From the NCBI GenBank assembly GCA_964499365.1, contig CAZCKU010000002.1:62001-126000 (forward strand): DNA of 64,000 nt, given 5' to 3'. Source of the DNA: PALSA-1316 sp964499365. GTDB taxonomy: Bacteria; Nitrospirota; Thermodesulfovibrionia; Thermodesulfovibrionales; UBA6898. The stretch's first letter is position 1. Each line of letters begins with the position of its first letter. The notes below the pieces were generated by a model that was given only the letters and a program-made list of their open reading frames with translations, was not told where the DNA came from and ran no database searches. Position numbers and translations under genes: made by a program. Shown in pieces: positions 51,751-60,702 of this stretch.

Positions 51751-51891
51751 TCAAGTGCAGCTGCACATCGGGGCGTTACCGCCACATTCGGCCTTAGCCA
51801 TGATTCTCTCGTAGATCTCTTCGGGGGTCGCGTCTGCATTCACCGCGTAGAGTATCTCCTTCTCCGTTTTTGGCTTTCTGATCACCGTCAT
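51751..51891 (-). CDS. 46-aa Cys-rich peptide, candidate RiPP precursor
   Basis: A short gene on the minus strand with ATG 51891 and a near-perfect ribosome site (GGGAGGTGA, about 5-8 nt upstream). The product starts MTVIRKPKTEKEILYAVNAD, continues ATPEEIYERIMAKAE and ends CGGNAPMCSCT. This is a charged helical leader followed by an 11-residue core with three Cys, Gly-Gly, Asn and Ser/Thr. It lies 96 bp downstream of a radical SAM/SPASM gene in the same direction and is followed by a strong hairpin. Such pairs make thioether or carbon-linked peptides. No known precursor family is recognised. I rate the gene as real and its role as precursor as likely by context. Confidence 0.8.
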   Translation of the reverse strand: MTVIRKPKTEKEILYAVNADATPEEIYERIMAKAECGGNAPMCSCT

Positions 51892-51987
51892 TAAAATCAC
51901 CTCCCTTCAAATAGATTTACTATGACAGCACCGCATGAACACGAACTATTAATTGGTACCCCTCAACTCGCCACTCACAGGCCCTCG

Positions 51988-53295
51988 CTAAGGAGGGTAT
52001 TGATGCCGCCCAAGAGCGACTTGCTTGAGAAGATACTGGGTATTGGCAGGAATCAGGGAGCAATGACTGCCCCTGCCCTGATGGTCCATGCTCGCCTTGC
52101 GGCACCCGCCCATGCAGAGCGGCAGGTAAATGCATGACAGACAGCGTTCTTCGAACAATTCCCGACCCACCCACTGTTCCCACTTTTCCTCCTCGCGCAT
52201 CATCACGCCCTCGGGAGTCAGGCAAGCCACCCGGTTTTCCGGATCGAAGCCGTTGACGGTGCATTTATACACGTCGGCATTGTAATTGATGATGAATTGA
52301 TTCTCTCGCTCGGCGTAACAGTACACCAACCTGCCGGGCTCGATGATGCTTTTGCCCATAACCACATCGTATCCTAACGACTCGGCTAGCCGATAATACT
52401 TGTCCATTGAGGCGGCGATATCCTCGGAGGGAAGGTTCACGGTCGCGCTCACCCGGCAATCGCCAAAGATAGGCGCATAAAGGACTCTCAGTTGTTCGCG
52501 TACATCCTTCGGAAACATTTCGAGCAGGGTCGGAATCCCGTGCAAATTGTCGTGATTGAAATTAACCCGCAGGGTTACCTTCACCTTCCGATCCGCCCGG
52601 ACCAAGGAAATGATGTTTTGGAAGATGCGGTCGAAGGTGCCCTGGCCGTCCCTGCGCACTCGTAGCCGGTCGTGAATCGTCGGAGGGCCGTCGAGCGTGA
52701 CCTGAAAATCCAATATACCGGAGTCGATGATATCCCTGATGCGCTCCTCGTTGAATAGGTAGCCGTTGGTCGTCATGTGCAGGATACAGGAAACGCCTAA
52801 ACTACTGGCAAGATCTCTTGCCTCCCGGGTGATGCGTATCACATGCTGGAAACCGAGCAGGGGCTCGCCCCCGAACCATTGCAGTGTTATCACCTTGTAA
52901 TTCGGCAATTCCCGCTTGATCCACCTGATGATTGCCTCCGCCGTCGCCACGGACATCATCGAGGGAATATGCGATTCATAGCAGTATGTGCAGGCCATGT
53001 TGCAGTCGAGCGTGGGCATTATGAAGAGATCGAGCCGATTGTGGTCCCCAATCCCAGCCAGCTTCCTGCGACGAACCAGTTCCAGCTCATCGACCCTATC
53101 CTCCACCAGATATTTTTGTTCGACCAGCCTCGCGTACATACCGGCACTGTCGCCGGCGACCGGATTGGAGAGAAGCTTCATAACATCATCCAGTCCGGCA
53201 GAATCCAGAACGCTCATGCTTCCATAAAGGGAATTGAATAGAATGGTTTCTTCTTCGGAGCTTTTTACCAGTATATTGTACCTTGACGCCTTCAT
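51988..53295 (-). CDS. Radical SAM/SPASM peptide maturase
   Basis: A 435-residue enzyme. An N-terminal about 85 residues resemble leader-recognition segments of peptide maturases. The radical SAM core has CNMACTYCYE (Cys98, Cys102, Cys105 binding the SAM cluster), LQWFGGEPLLGFQHV and MTTNGYLFNEERI, and DFQVTLDGPPTIHDRLRVRR. The C-terminal SPASM region has CTVNGFDPENRVA and a cysteine series CLSCIYLPLCMGGCRKAS then HCSLI for auxiliary clusters. This layout is that of anSME/sactipeptide-type maturases. The peptide gene directly downstream is the obvious substrate. No peptidase or exporter gene is adjacent on the minus strand; a nucleotidyltransferase precedes it by 89 bp. Confidence 0.93.
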   Translation of the reverse strand: MKASRYNILVKSSEEETILFNSLYGSMSVLDSAGLDDVMKLLSNPVAGDSAGMYARLVEQKYLVEDRVDELELVRRRKLAGIGDHNRLDLFIMPTLDCNMACTYCYESHIPSMMSVATAEAIIRWIKRELPNYKVITLQWFGGEPLLGFQHVIRITREARDLASSLGVSCILHMTTNGYLFNEERIRDIIDSGILDFQVTLDGPPTIHDRLRVRRDGQGTFDRIFQNIISLVRADRKVKVTLRVNFNHDNLHGIPTLLEMFPKDVREQLRVLYAPIFGDCRVSATVNLPSEDIAASMDKYYRLAESLGYDVVMGKSIIEPGRLVYCYAERENQFIINYNADVYKCTVNGFDPENRVACLTPEGVMMREEEKWEQWVGRELFEERCLSCIYLPLCMGGCRKASMDHQGRGSHCSLIPANTQYLLKQVALGRHQYPP

Positions 53296-53384
53296 CCTCT
53301 TATCCTTTCGGTTTTTTTACTCGAGCTTAGATCCATATCCGTCCAATTATCTTTCGAAAGTGAAAACGTCTCTGATTTCACAAT

Positions 53385-53852
53385 TCAATTTATTACCTTC
53401 CCCTCCAAGCTCCCTCTGAGCTTATTGTCTTTTCCGGCAGCAAAGCTTTCGGCAGTCTTAATATACGACCTAATTCCTTTGATGTCTTCAATATCCTTTT
53501 CCCTGCCAAGCGAGGATTTCCAAGCCAGCACATGCTCCAATTTAACATATCTCACCCCATCAAAAAAATCGGCATTTATTATTAAGAAATCTGTGTCATC
53601 AAAGGGCGGCCAAGTCTTAAATATTTCTATATTTGGCGTAAGTTCTAAAGCCAGATTCCCGGACAAAGCAATCTGTGTTGGGGGATTATATTCTTTAACA
53701 ATGTCATCCCATAGGCCTTGTGTGACAATCAGATCCAAGTCTTTATTTTCTTCCTTGATACCTCTGACAACCAAAGGAGCAGACCCAAATAGAGCAAACT
53801 GATCTCTCGGGAATTCATATCGAAGCAAATCAACGAGATAATTAACTTTCAT
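53385..53852 (-). CDS. Nucleotidyltransferase-fold protein
   Basis: A 155-residue protein with FALFGSAPLVVRGIKEENKD LDLIV, a GS-x(n)-DxD motif of the minimal nucleotidyltransferase fold (MNT/DUF-type), followed by WDDIVKEYNPPTQIALSGNL and a helical end with LEHVLAWKSSLGREKDIEDI KGIRSYI. That ending is typical of AbiEii/aminoglycoside-type nucleotidyltransferase-like proteins. It could be a toxin-like NTase or a modifying enzyme. No HEPN partner is seen next to it. It lies in line with the radical SAM gene. Confidence 0.8.
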   Translation of the reverse strand: MKVNYLVDLLRYEFPRDQFALFGSAPLVVRGIKEENKDLDLIVTQGLWDDIVKEYNPPTQIALSGNLALELTPNIEIFKTWPPFDDTDFLIINADFFDGVRYVKLEHVLAWKSSLGREKDIEDIKGIRSYIKTAESFAAGKDNKLRGSLEGKVIN

Positions 53853-53881
53853 TGACCTTGTCCCCTTTCAAGCATGTCGCA

Positions 53882-53998
53882 CTATTTATATCGTTTATTT
53901 CTTCTTACAGCAATTATCGCAGTTCCGCTTCTTAAAGAAACATCCCTCTCAGATGAAGTGCCACCAATGAGAACGCCTATAGTTTTATCTGTCAGCAT
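53882..53998 (-). pseudogene. ddl: 5' remnant of D-alanine-D-alanine ligase
   Basis: The minus strand encodes MLTDKTIGVLIGGTSSERDV SLRSGTAIIAVRR, then stops at codon 39. The IGVLIGGTSSERDVSLRSG block is the conserved N-terminus of Ddl enzymes. The remaining about 270 residues are missing. It lies downstream of the methyltransferase gene. Confidence 0.75.
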
Positions 53999-54043
53999 CA
54001 TTTAATATATCCTCGACATTTTCATGCCTTATCAGTGTCCAGC

Positions 54044-54805
54044 TTATTTTACGCATCTGCAGCTGTATCTGTTGATCGAGTATACAAAGTTGCCCTCGAT
54101 ATATGCCTGCTCGATATCCGAAATCCATTGCGTCAAATCATTGTCTGGAATCATGACTTTCTGTGAAAGCCATTCAACCATCATGTGAGACATCTTGTAA
54201 GGATAGGTAGTTCGTCCCCATGATATGCTTAAAAAAGGGTAAATGAATGGAGTTACGGAAGAAAATCCACCACCTTTGCATAAACCATAAAGTTCTCTGC
54301 CCATCCAACCGTTTGGGCCTGCATCGGAAAAAGCCTTAACTATTCTCCGAGTGCGTTCCCTGTCTCCCGCATTAAAAACCTGGGTATCGAAGTCCGAATG
54401 AACAAACAGGGCAATCCCATCAGGTTTCAGGACTCTGCAGACCTCTGATATCGTCCTCGTCGGGTCCGGCACATATTCCAACATTTCAGCACATATAGCT
54501 CGATGAAAATAGTTGTCCGGGAAAGGAAGGTTTTGTGCATCAGCAACTTTAATTTCAACATTATCAGGACTGCCGCGCTCTTTCAAAAAATTTAACGCCC
54601 CTTCACAATACTCTGGATTGCTGTCTACTCCCACGATCTGTTCAATGGCAGGGTAATCTTGGCTTAGAAGGTATGCTGCATCGCCGGAACCTGAGCCAAC
54701 ATCGATAACCCTGTGTCCGCTCTCGGGCTGAAGCAATGAAAAATAATACCTCCATTGCTCAACGATATCCGGCAGTGGGATATCGAGAAACTTCATTTGG
54801 GCCAT
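54044..54805 (-). CDS. Class I SAM-dependent methyltransferase
   Basis: A 253-residue enzyme with motif I VIDVGSGSGDAAYLL, motif II acidic loop VGVDSNPEYCEGAL, VEIKVADAQNLPFPDNYFHR AICAEMLEYVPDPTRTISEV CRVLKPDGIALFVH, a typical UbiE/methyltransf_11 fold. The C-terminal region is specific (FLSISWGRTTYPYKMSHMMV) and unknown. Its start overlaps the stop of the 210-aa gene (TAATG). Substrate unknown; given its operon with a phosphoribosyltransferase and near a RiPP-like pair, a peptide or nucleoside product is possible. Confidence 0.9.
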   Translation of the reverse strand: MAQMKFLDIPLPDIVEQWRYYFSLLQPESGHRVIDVGSGSGDAAYLLSQDYPAIEQIVGVDSNPEYCEGALNFLKERGSPDNVEIKVADAQNLPFPDNYFHRAICAEMLEYVPDPTRTISEVCRVLKPDGIALFVHSDFDTQVFNAGDRERTRRIVKAFSDAGPNGWMGRELYGLCKGGGFSSVTPFIYPFLSISWGRTTYPYKMSHMMVEWLSQKVMIPDNDLTQWISDIEQAYIEGNFVYSINRYSCRCVK

Positions 54806-55437
54806 TATGCCCTCCCTCCGCTTGCCTCGTCACCGAATACCATGCGAAAACTTATTTCTCCATACATGGTATTTAGAAGAATTCCTTCGTCAACGCAGTC
54901 AGCAGATATCACCATAGCATCTTGTCGAAGGCTATCAAGTAACTTCTCCCTGGTTATTCCTATTTCCACTACTTTTTCACTCGACATCAAATCTTTTCCC
55001 GGTTCAAGATCAATGCCGCCTTCGACTTCTTGGTTTGACGCCTTGCTTACAGCTCTGGTAATAACCTGTCTTGCAGTTTCCTCCTGAGCCTGCCTTACTT
55101 TGGCTTCATCAACAAGTCCCTTCGATTTCATCATTTCTATGCCTTGCCGAATATTATCAACAAAGCTTTCATACCCCATATCTTGCCCCTTAAACAGTTC
55201 ATACTTTTCGTCAGGACTATTTTGTTCCCATGCCTTTAAATCCTCAGGAGATTCCAAAACTGTTTCCATTATAAGGTCAATGGTTTTCACCCAGAATGGC
55301 AATAACTCTTCATACCCCATAGGCCGCCCGCTACGAACCAGATTAAGAGCGGCATTAGATCCAGCCGTGGCCATACCATCCCGCCATATTTCTCCTACCA
55401 CTACACTTTTTGTCTCCTTATAATCTTCAGAATCCAT
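54805..55437 (-). CDS. Hypothetical 210-aa protein
   Basis: I do not recognise a family. The protein is acidic and mostly helical (PFWVKTIDLIMETVLESPED LKAWEQN, FVDNIRQGIEMMKSKGLVDE), with a C-terminal beta-like end (DCVDEGILLNTMYGEISFRM VF). No signal peptide or membrane helix. It overlaps the methyltransferase start by 1 nt and follows the phosphatase gene by 11 bp, so it is part of a tight operon and may be a structural partner of one of those enzymes. Confidence 0.75.
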   Translation of the reverse strand: MDSEDYKETKSVVVGEIWRDGMATAGSNAALNLVRSGRPMGYEELLPFWVKTIDLIMETVLESPEDLKAWEQNSPDEKYELFKGQDMGYESFVDNIRQGIEMMKSKGLVDEAKVRQAQEETARQVITRAVSKASNQEVEGGIDLEPGKDLMSSEKVVEIGITREKLLDSLRQDAMVISADCVDEGILLNTMYGEISFRMVFGDEASGGRA

Positions 55438-55448
55438 TGCTCATCCCC

Positions 55449-56081
55449 TTATCTTTGTTGCCATATTTTTGATGATGGCAGTTCTATTGCTGTTAACGGC
55501 CCGTATCTCCCGGCGCCAGTATCGATATTTATGCGATTTGGCAGTATAGTCGGCTTTTCAACAATGTCATGTCCGTGCACAATTATTTTTCCGAAATCTT
55601 CCCTGGATGAAAGAAAAGGTTCTCTGATTTCCAGTAAGTCACTATTTTTTTGTTTATCTAGGGCAATTCCAGGCCTGACTCCGGCATGACAGAAAAAATA
55701 CTGCTCTGTCTCCCAGAAAAAAGGGAGAGATTCATAAAAATCTCTATGGTCCTTCAGGTAAGAACCATGCCGCCGATAACTCGCAAGGGTCTGGTCCCCT
55801 CCATCTGTTTTTTGCCATAACTCACGAGCGTTTTGACTCATATTCCCCATGAAGAAAGAGACAATGAGGTCCTCGTGGTTGCCTCGCAGCAGAATGGTTT
55901 TGGGGAATTCTTCCTTAAATCGAGTAATTAACTCCACCACCTCAAAGGAATCTGGTCCACGGTCAACAAAATCTCCCAGGAAGACCATCCTGTCATCACT
56001 TCGAGGGGCGATCTTGGCAAGCAGCCCCGTTAGTTTCGTCAACCTGCCGTGAATATCACCTACTGCTATCAGTCTATCCAT
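55449..56081 (-). CDS. PPP-family serine/threonine phosphatase-like metallophosphoesterase
   Basis: The frame is open to 56219 but ATG 56081 (MDRLIAVGDIHGRLTKLTGL) overlaps the stop of the upstream gene by 8 nt and starts right at the catalytic fold, giving 210 residues. Motifs: GDIHG, VFLGDFVDRGPDS, LLRGNHED, FCHAGVRPG and IVHGHDIV. These are the complete di-metal site of bacterial PPP phosphatases (PrpA/ApaH-like). It may dephosphorylate proteins or hydrolyse dinucleoside polyphosphates. Tight coupling with a phosphoribosyltransferase gene suggests a nucleotide-related pathway. Confidence 0.9.
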   Translation of the reverse strand: MDRLIAVGDIHGRLTKLTGLLAKIAPRSDDRMVFLGDFVDRGPDSFEVVELITRFKEEFPKTILLRGNHEDLIVSFFMGNMSQNARELWQKTDGGDQTLASYRRHGSYLKDHRDFYESLPFFWETEQYFFCHAGVRPGIALDKQKNSDLLEIREPFLSSREDFGKIIVHGHDIVEKPTILPNRINIDTGAGRYGPLTAIELPSSKIWQQR

Positions 56082-56637
56082 TATCTTTGTTCCCTCGTTT
56101 GCTATTCCAATATGATTCAACCTCTGCAACATACTGCCCTGACAAAGCCGGCTGAAGATAATCCTCAGCAAGGTATGTTCTCGAAATCCTTTCAGGCACG
56201 TTATGAAGATGCTGAACACTTTTCACATGTCCCAGATAGAGCGAGACTGATTGAGGCGAGTATCGGTCGAGCACGTCCAATATCAAGCTCAAGGTCCTTC
56301 CACTAATCACATCATCTTCTATAAGGAGAACCCTTTTCCCTGAAATGGAGGAAAGATCATCTACCTCTCTCACCAGAGTCGGCGGGTAATCAACAAAGAG
56401 CGACAGAACCTCCGCCCCCAATACTTCTAAGAAAAAACTGTAAATATGGCCCTCTGGGGCAACTGCAATATACTTGTCAAATAGCCCTCCTTCGGTAAGA
56501 AGTTTCGCCATTTGGAAGGCTGCCACGCAATCATGAGGAACGAAATTATTTATGCCTTGACCTTCCATACAGCCTTTACTGCGGCAGTATCTTTGGACTT
56601 CTTCGTATGTTTGCTGGCATACGATCTCAATGGACAT
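56074..56637 (-). CDS. Phosphoribosyltransferase-fold protein
   Basis: A 187-residue protein with the type I PRTase PRPP loop KRVLLIEDDVISGRTLSLIL DVL, preceded by a flexible region and AVAPEGHIYSFFLEVLGAEV. The N-terminal half has Cys residues (CQQTYEEVQRYCRSKGC) not seen in housekeeping PRTases. It resembles the PRTases found in tellurite-resistance-associated and other secondary operons rather than nucleotide-salvage enzymes. It is the first of four tightly spaced minus-strand genes (PRTase, phosphatase, 210-aa protein, methyltransferase). Confidence 0.85.
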   Translation of the reverse strand: MSIEIVCQQTYEEVQRYCRSKGCMEGQGINNFVPHDCVAAFQMAKLLTEGGLFDKYIAVAPEGHIYSFFLEVLGAEVLSLFVDYPPTLVREVDDLSSISGKRVLLIEDDVISGRTLSLILDVLDRYSPQSVSLYLGHVKSVQHLHNVPERISRTYLAEDYLQPALSGQYVAEVESYWNSKRGNKDNG

Positions 56638-56747
56638 CTAATACCCTCCCTTCATTTTGTCAGCGGGAAGCCTGACAGCACCCAATCTATAGAGCCTTTA
56701 AATGCTCTATAACATTCCATGAAGTCCTCTTGGTATCAACTTTTCTT

Positions 56748-57566
56748 TCATACAAGAGGTTTCATACTCCTTGCATATTCCGCAACTATTTCGATCATTT
56801 GGTCAATGACTCGTTTAGTATCGGCGAATGATGACTTGCGGTCACCAGCTAATTCATCCATGTATAGGTCTCGCCTCACCTCTATCATAACTGAGCTGAT
56901 TCGCCTGTCACCACCGCTGTAAAGCATCGGCACGTATGTTCCGGCAAATGGTTTGTTCAATTTATAACTTAGGCCATAAAAATCGCATAAGGATACCAGA
57001 GAATCAATTATCTCCGGAGGTGTAAGAAAATTATCAGTTCCAAAACAGATATCAGGTCTGCTCATCTCCTGATCGAGTTCGTACATGAGTGGTTTGCTCG
57101 GAAAGGAATGACAGTCCAATATCAGACAGCGGCCAAACTTCGTTATTTGATAGGCTACAAGCCTCGTTATCCCATCATTATAGGAGCGTAAGTATTTATT
57201 AATGAGTCTTTGACGTTCTGCACTATAGGTATCCGGATTTCTAAGAAACTGCATGTCAGAGGTTCTGAGATATACCATACCCATCCCCCGCGATGACATA
57301 AGTTCCTCCTCATCTCTTACATAGCGCTCTGGGTCGAGAACCAGGCGACTCAAATTATTCACCAGAGCAGCGCCTCCTAAAGAGACTCCCATGCTAAAAA
57401 GATCATCTGTAAATGCGTCAGTCATGGCCAGCAATTCATGGGAGAGGTGTTCATCATTCAGCAATATGTGCTCTCTTACATCCTCGGGGATACACTTACC
57501 ACTGTGAGGAATATGCAGTACAAGCGGGATTGATTGTAAATCTAATATTGAAAATTGAGATGGCAT
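56748..57566 (-). CDS. N-formylglutamate amidohydrolase family protein
   Basis: A 272-residue protein with LVLHIPHSGKCIPEDVREHI LL, MTDAFTDDLF, NNLSRLVLDPERYVRDEEEL, LILDCHSFPSK, PDICFGTD, PFAGTYVP and MIEVRRDLYMDE, all marks of the zinc FGase (HutG-like) family. It releases formate from N-formylglutamate in histidine degradation in classic cases. No hut genes are nearby, and similar FGase-like proteins occur in secondary-metabolite operons, so the substrate may be another N-acyl or amidated acid. It precedes the PRTase operon by 110 bp in the same direction. Confidence 0.9.
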   Translation of the reverse strand: MPSQFSILDLQSIPLVLHIPHSGKCIPEDVREHILLNDEHLSHELLAMTDAFTDDLFSMGVSLGGAALVNNLSRLVLDPERYVRDEEELMSSRGMGMVYLRTSDMQFLRNPDTYSAERQRLINKYLRSYNDGITRLVAYQITKFGRCLILDCHSFPSKPLMYELDQEMSRPDICFGTDNFLTPPEIIDSLVSLCDFYGLSYKLNKPFAGTYVPMLYSGGDRRISSVMIEVRRDLYMDELAGDRKSSFADTKRVIDQMIEIVAEYARSMKPLV

Positions 57567-57696
57567 GTCCGAAATCCTCCTTGTTCTGCACTCCTTACAC
57601 TCATGAATCTTGAAATACGTCCCGCCAAATAACCATAGGAAAATGTTTCTCCCACAGTCAGGACGGCTTAATTTCGACTGGCCTCTCCCTTCTCCC

Positions 57697-58203
57697 TTAA
57701 AAAATATAGACTCTTATGCAAGCTCGGCATAAACAAGTCTTCTCTGCATTGATTAAAGGATGCCTTTTACAGGCCTGGATCGCGTCCATGTTGACCCCCG
57801 GAAATATGATCTGGATATCAATATCATCAAGAATTTGAAGTTCATTTAATGGAAACGAGGATAATTCGTCTTTTGTTCTACTTAGTGTATCCGTTATTTC
57901 TTTCATATCTTCACTTCTCTTTTGCCTGACCGTCGCTTTCTGTTCATCCTCCAAGCGCTCAATGGCATCAGTCAGATACAATAGATTGTCCCTGGAACCT
58001 GAATTTGCAAGGAAGTTTGACATGCCTTTAAGATCAGAAACTGACAAAAATTTCTTAAAAGGAATCTGAGTAGCTCCCAAAGAAATGATCAAACTACTAT
58101 TGTTGACGAAATGTTGATACTGAGGCATATCAACTTTCACCTGTTTAAATTTCACATCTGTTTCTGTCAGAATTCGGCAAAAACTATCCCAGTTCATGAT
58201 CAT
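57697..58203 (-). CDS. Hypothetical 168-aa protein coupled to the TraG-like gene
   Basis: The open frame reaches 58239, but ATG 58203 (MIMNWDSFCRILTETDVKF) has AAAGGAA upstream and overlaps the end of the VirD4/TraG-like gene by 20 nt, so it is chosen. The protein has no recognised domain. It contains a probable coiled helix (YLTDAIERLEDEQKATVRQK RSEDMKEITDTLSRTKDELS) and a Cys-rich tail (CLCRACIRVYIF). Its coupling to the ATPase suggests an accessory mobilisation or partner protein. Confidence 0.7.
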   Translation of the reverse strand: MIMNWDSFCRILTETDVKFKQVKVDMPQYQHFVNNSSLIISLGATQIPFKKFLSVSDLKGMSNFLANSGSRDNLLYLTDAIERLEDEQKATVRQKRSEDMKEITDTLSRTKDELSSFPLNELQILDDIDIQIIFPGVNMDAIQACKRHPLINAEKTCLCRACIRVYIF

Positions 58204-60682
58204 CTGTTTCCTTTGCGATAGCCATTTCCATTTCGGCATAGTTTACCCGTCGTTCATTAATGGCTTTTTCAACATCTTCGGTGAGCATTGTATATCTTTG
58301 CCTTGAATTGGAAATGATCGTGGAAAAGTGCGCCGACCTTCCTGTCTCCACCATGGGAGCAGTCTTAAAGACGAATGGACGCGTCGGCGCATTGCAGCTC
58401 AGAATCCTGGATGCCGCTGTGAAATCGGGGAGCTCCTGCAGGTCCTGAGAATCTAGCTCCGGTTTAGTGTAGACCGCCATCCTTTCGGAATCTATGGCGC
58501 CAAGTCTCAGAATAATCATGCTGCCGACGTTTCCGAGGACCGAATCGAGGATATTCAGCTTGCCGCTTCCCGAATTAAGCTGAGACAGATTCTGGTTTGC
58601 AAGGGTAAGATGAATTCCGAATTTTCTGGCTTCCGACAAAAGATAAGCGATACTGTCCGTTGTGAAGTTCTGGAATTCATCGATCGTGAGAAATAGCGGT
58701 CTCCTCTTCTCCGGTCGAACTGCGACACGACCCATAGCTGAACTGAATATTTTCCCGATTATGAGCATTCCGAGAAGCTGAGCGTCCAGTTCGCCGAGCA
58801 GACCCTTACTCAGATTGACAAGTATAATCTTTCCCGTGTCCATGGCCTCACGAAAATTAAGAGTGCTTTTCGACTGGCCGATGATGGGCCGTAGCAGTGC
58901 ATTTGTTGTAAACTGATTTAATTTTGAACAGATATACGGGCTCATATTTTCAAGAGCCGCCTCACCTCCAGCCCTCTCAGCTTGTTTGAGCCAGAACGAT
59001 TTCACAACGGCACTGTGGCATCTGTCCAGTAGAAACTTGCGATAGTCCTTATCCTCGAATATCGCGGGAATGTCCATGAGAGTTGCGCCAGGAAACTCAT
59101 TATCCATTACAAGTAGAAGGGCGTTACGCATGTATTGTTCAAACATAGGCCCTCCGGTGCTCCTTAGATCATACAATCTATCGAAGATCTTGATCATTTC
59201 GTTGACAATGAAGTTCATCTGGATGGGCTTATAGTTATCGGAACATTCAAGAAAGTTGATGCCTACAGCGTGTTTAAAATCGCAGGGATCAACTATGATG
59301 ACATCATTTTTTCTACGCTCTGGGATAGCATTGAGAATCTGCGCATGAAGGTCGCCATGAGGATCGATCAGACAAATACCTTCTCCGTTTTCGATATCCT
59401 GTCTGATCATGTTAAATAGAAGGGTGCTCTTACCTGTACCTGTCGCCCCGATTATATAGGCGTGCCTGCTTCTATCTGCTCTTGCGAAATTCACTTCAGC
59501 CCTTGAACTTTGCGAGGAAGCATGGCCAAGGAGGATGCCGTCGTTTTTCAGACTCACTGCGGGCAAACTCAGGACACGGTTGACGCCGCTATTCAGAAGA
59601 ACGGTCTTCTCAGGGAATAAGGGGGGCATCGGGATGGCGCTGTTTATGTAATCCCTCAGATCGAGGGCATCGAGTTCTCTTCTTTCTTCAATCTGCTCTA
59701 CCCTCTTGCTCATCGTGATTGAAAAAGGGCAGTTGAAAAGCTCTCTCCCTAACATTGCGAGATATGAACCTGGAATCGGCTTAGGCGATAGAACATTGCA
59801 GATTATCCGGTATCCTGAAGGGTGTTTCAGCCAAAGTTCAAGGTTGTTTTTGAGCCGCTTGAGCAATTCCTCATCCTCGACCCCCTCCTCCACGAAATCG
59901 TTGAATCTTATCTGCTTTACCTCCTGCCTTTTCAGCCATTTCAATGAGGAGGCGATAATCTCTATATCGCTCTCTGAAAGCGTATTAGTCGTAATTGAGA
60001 GCATTACCTGCACATTTGCGGGGCAACCAAAGGCACCGTAGGCGACAGCATCAAATGTCTCGGCAGCACCCTTGTCATCATGGGGTACAACGATGACTCT
60101 CCTCTTTTCGCCTTTGACGTCCTCGCGCCTAAAGCCCACAGTGAGCTCGTCTGAGGCGGCGATCTCGATACCTGCAGGCCTGATCGTCCCAATCCATCCA
60201 TCTTCCGTTTCGTCTCTATTCAGATCATCTCGAATGACCGGCGCAAAGGCGTAGTCATTTTTCACAGCCTTAAGCGTTACGTTGAGGTTTTGGAAGAGCT
60301 GCCTTGCAGAGGCGGTGACTTCATCGAAGGATAATCCCCGTGAGAGACCGGCAACCTTCCAGTTGAATGCTGGATTGCCGTAAGCGTCTTTACCTGCACT
60401 ATAAATAAGCTGTAGACCCTGCTTCGACGAAAGCCCGGTAATGAGCGACTTACGATACCTGCCCGTATCAGGCTTATTTGTATCCTCCCGTTTGCCGGCA
60501 ATTTCAAGATTTAGCCTATCTTTTGTGACGCCCACAAGTTCCATGGCAAACTGAGCCTCAAAATATTCCTTCTCCTTTTTCTTGCGGACATATACGGACG
60601 GATAGTCCGGTGATTCGGGCTCAAGAACTTCCTGACGCTCTATCCCGTCGTTTGGCAAGGTTTCGAAGTGCAATTGTCTCAT
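58184..60682 (-). CDS. VirD4/TraG-like type IV secretion coupling ATPase (DNA transfer)
   Basis: The C-terminal half is a hexameric FtsK/HerA-type motor with Walker A IIGATGTGKSTLLFNMI, ICLIDPHGDLHAQIL, Walker B PLFLTIDEFQNFTTDS, LLSEARKFGIHLTLANQNLS QL and the arginine-rich end of TraG/TraD proteins. The N-terminal about 350 residues are unlike VirD4 membrane anchors (no clear helices) and match the soluble DUF87-like conjugation ATPases of some integrative elements. ATG 60682 with AAGGAGG upstream is better than the first ATG at 60712. It should pump DNA or protein at a conjugation pore. No relaxase or T4SS genes are in the window. Length about 832 residues. Confidence 0.9.
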   Translation of the reverse strand: MRQLHFETLPNDGIERQEVLEPESPDYPSVYVRKKKEKEYFEAQFAMELVGVTKDRLNLEIAGKREDTNKPDTGRYRKSLITGLSSKQGLQLIYSAGKDAYGNPAFNWKVAGLSRGLSFDEVTASARQLFQNLNVTLKAVKNDYAFAPVIRDDLNRDETEDGWIGTIRPAGIEIAASDELTVGFRREDVKGEKRRVIVVPHDDKGAAETFDAVAYGAFGCPANVQVMLSITTNTLSESDIEIIASSLKWLKRQEVKQIRFNDFVEEGVEDEELLKRLKNNLELWLKHPSGYRIICNVLSPKPIPGSYLAMLGRELFNCPFSITMSKRVEQIEERRELDALDLRDYINSAIPMPPLFPEKTVLLNSGVNRVLSLPAVSLKNDGILLGHASSQSSRAEVNFARADRSRHAYIIGATGTGKSTLLFNMIRQDIENGEGICLIDPHGDLHAQILNAIPERRKNDVIIVDPCDFKHAVGINFLECSDNYKPIQMNFIVNEMIKIFDRLYDLRSTGGPMFEQYMRNALLLVMDNEFPGATLMDIPAIFEDKDYRKFLLDRCHSAVVKSFWLKQAERAGGEAALENMSPYICSKLNQFTTNALLRPIIGQSKSTLNFREAMDTGKIILVNLSKGLLGELDAQLLGMLIIGKIFSSAMGRVAVRPEKRRPLFLTIDEFQNFTTDSIAYLLSEARKFGIHLTLANQNLSQLNSGSGKLNILDSVLGNVGSMIILRLGAIDSERMAVYTKPELDSQDLQELPDFTAASRILSCNAPTRPFVFKTAPMVETGRSAHFSTIISNSRQRYTMLTEDVEKAINERRVNYAEMEMAIAKETDDHELG

Positions 60683-60702
60683 TGGCCTCCTTAGTTTTAG
60701 TA

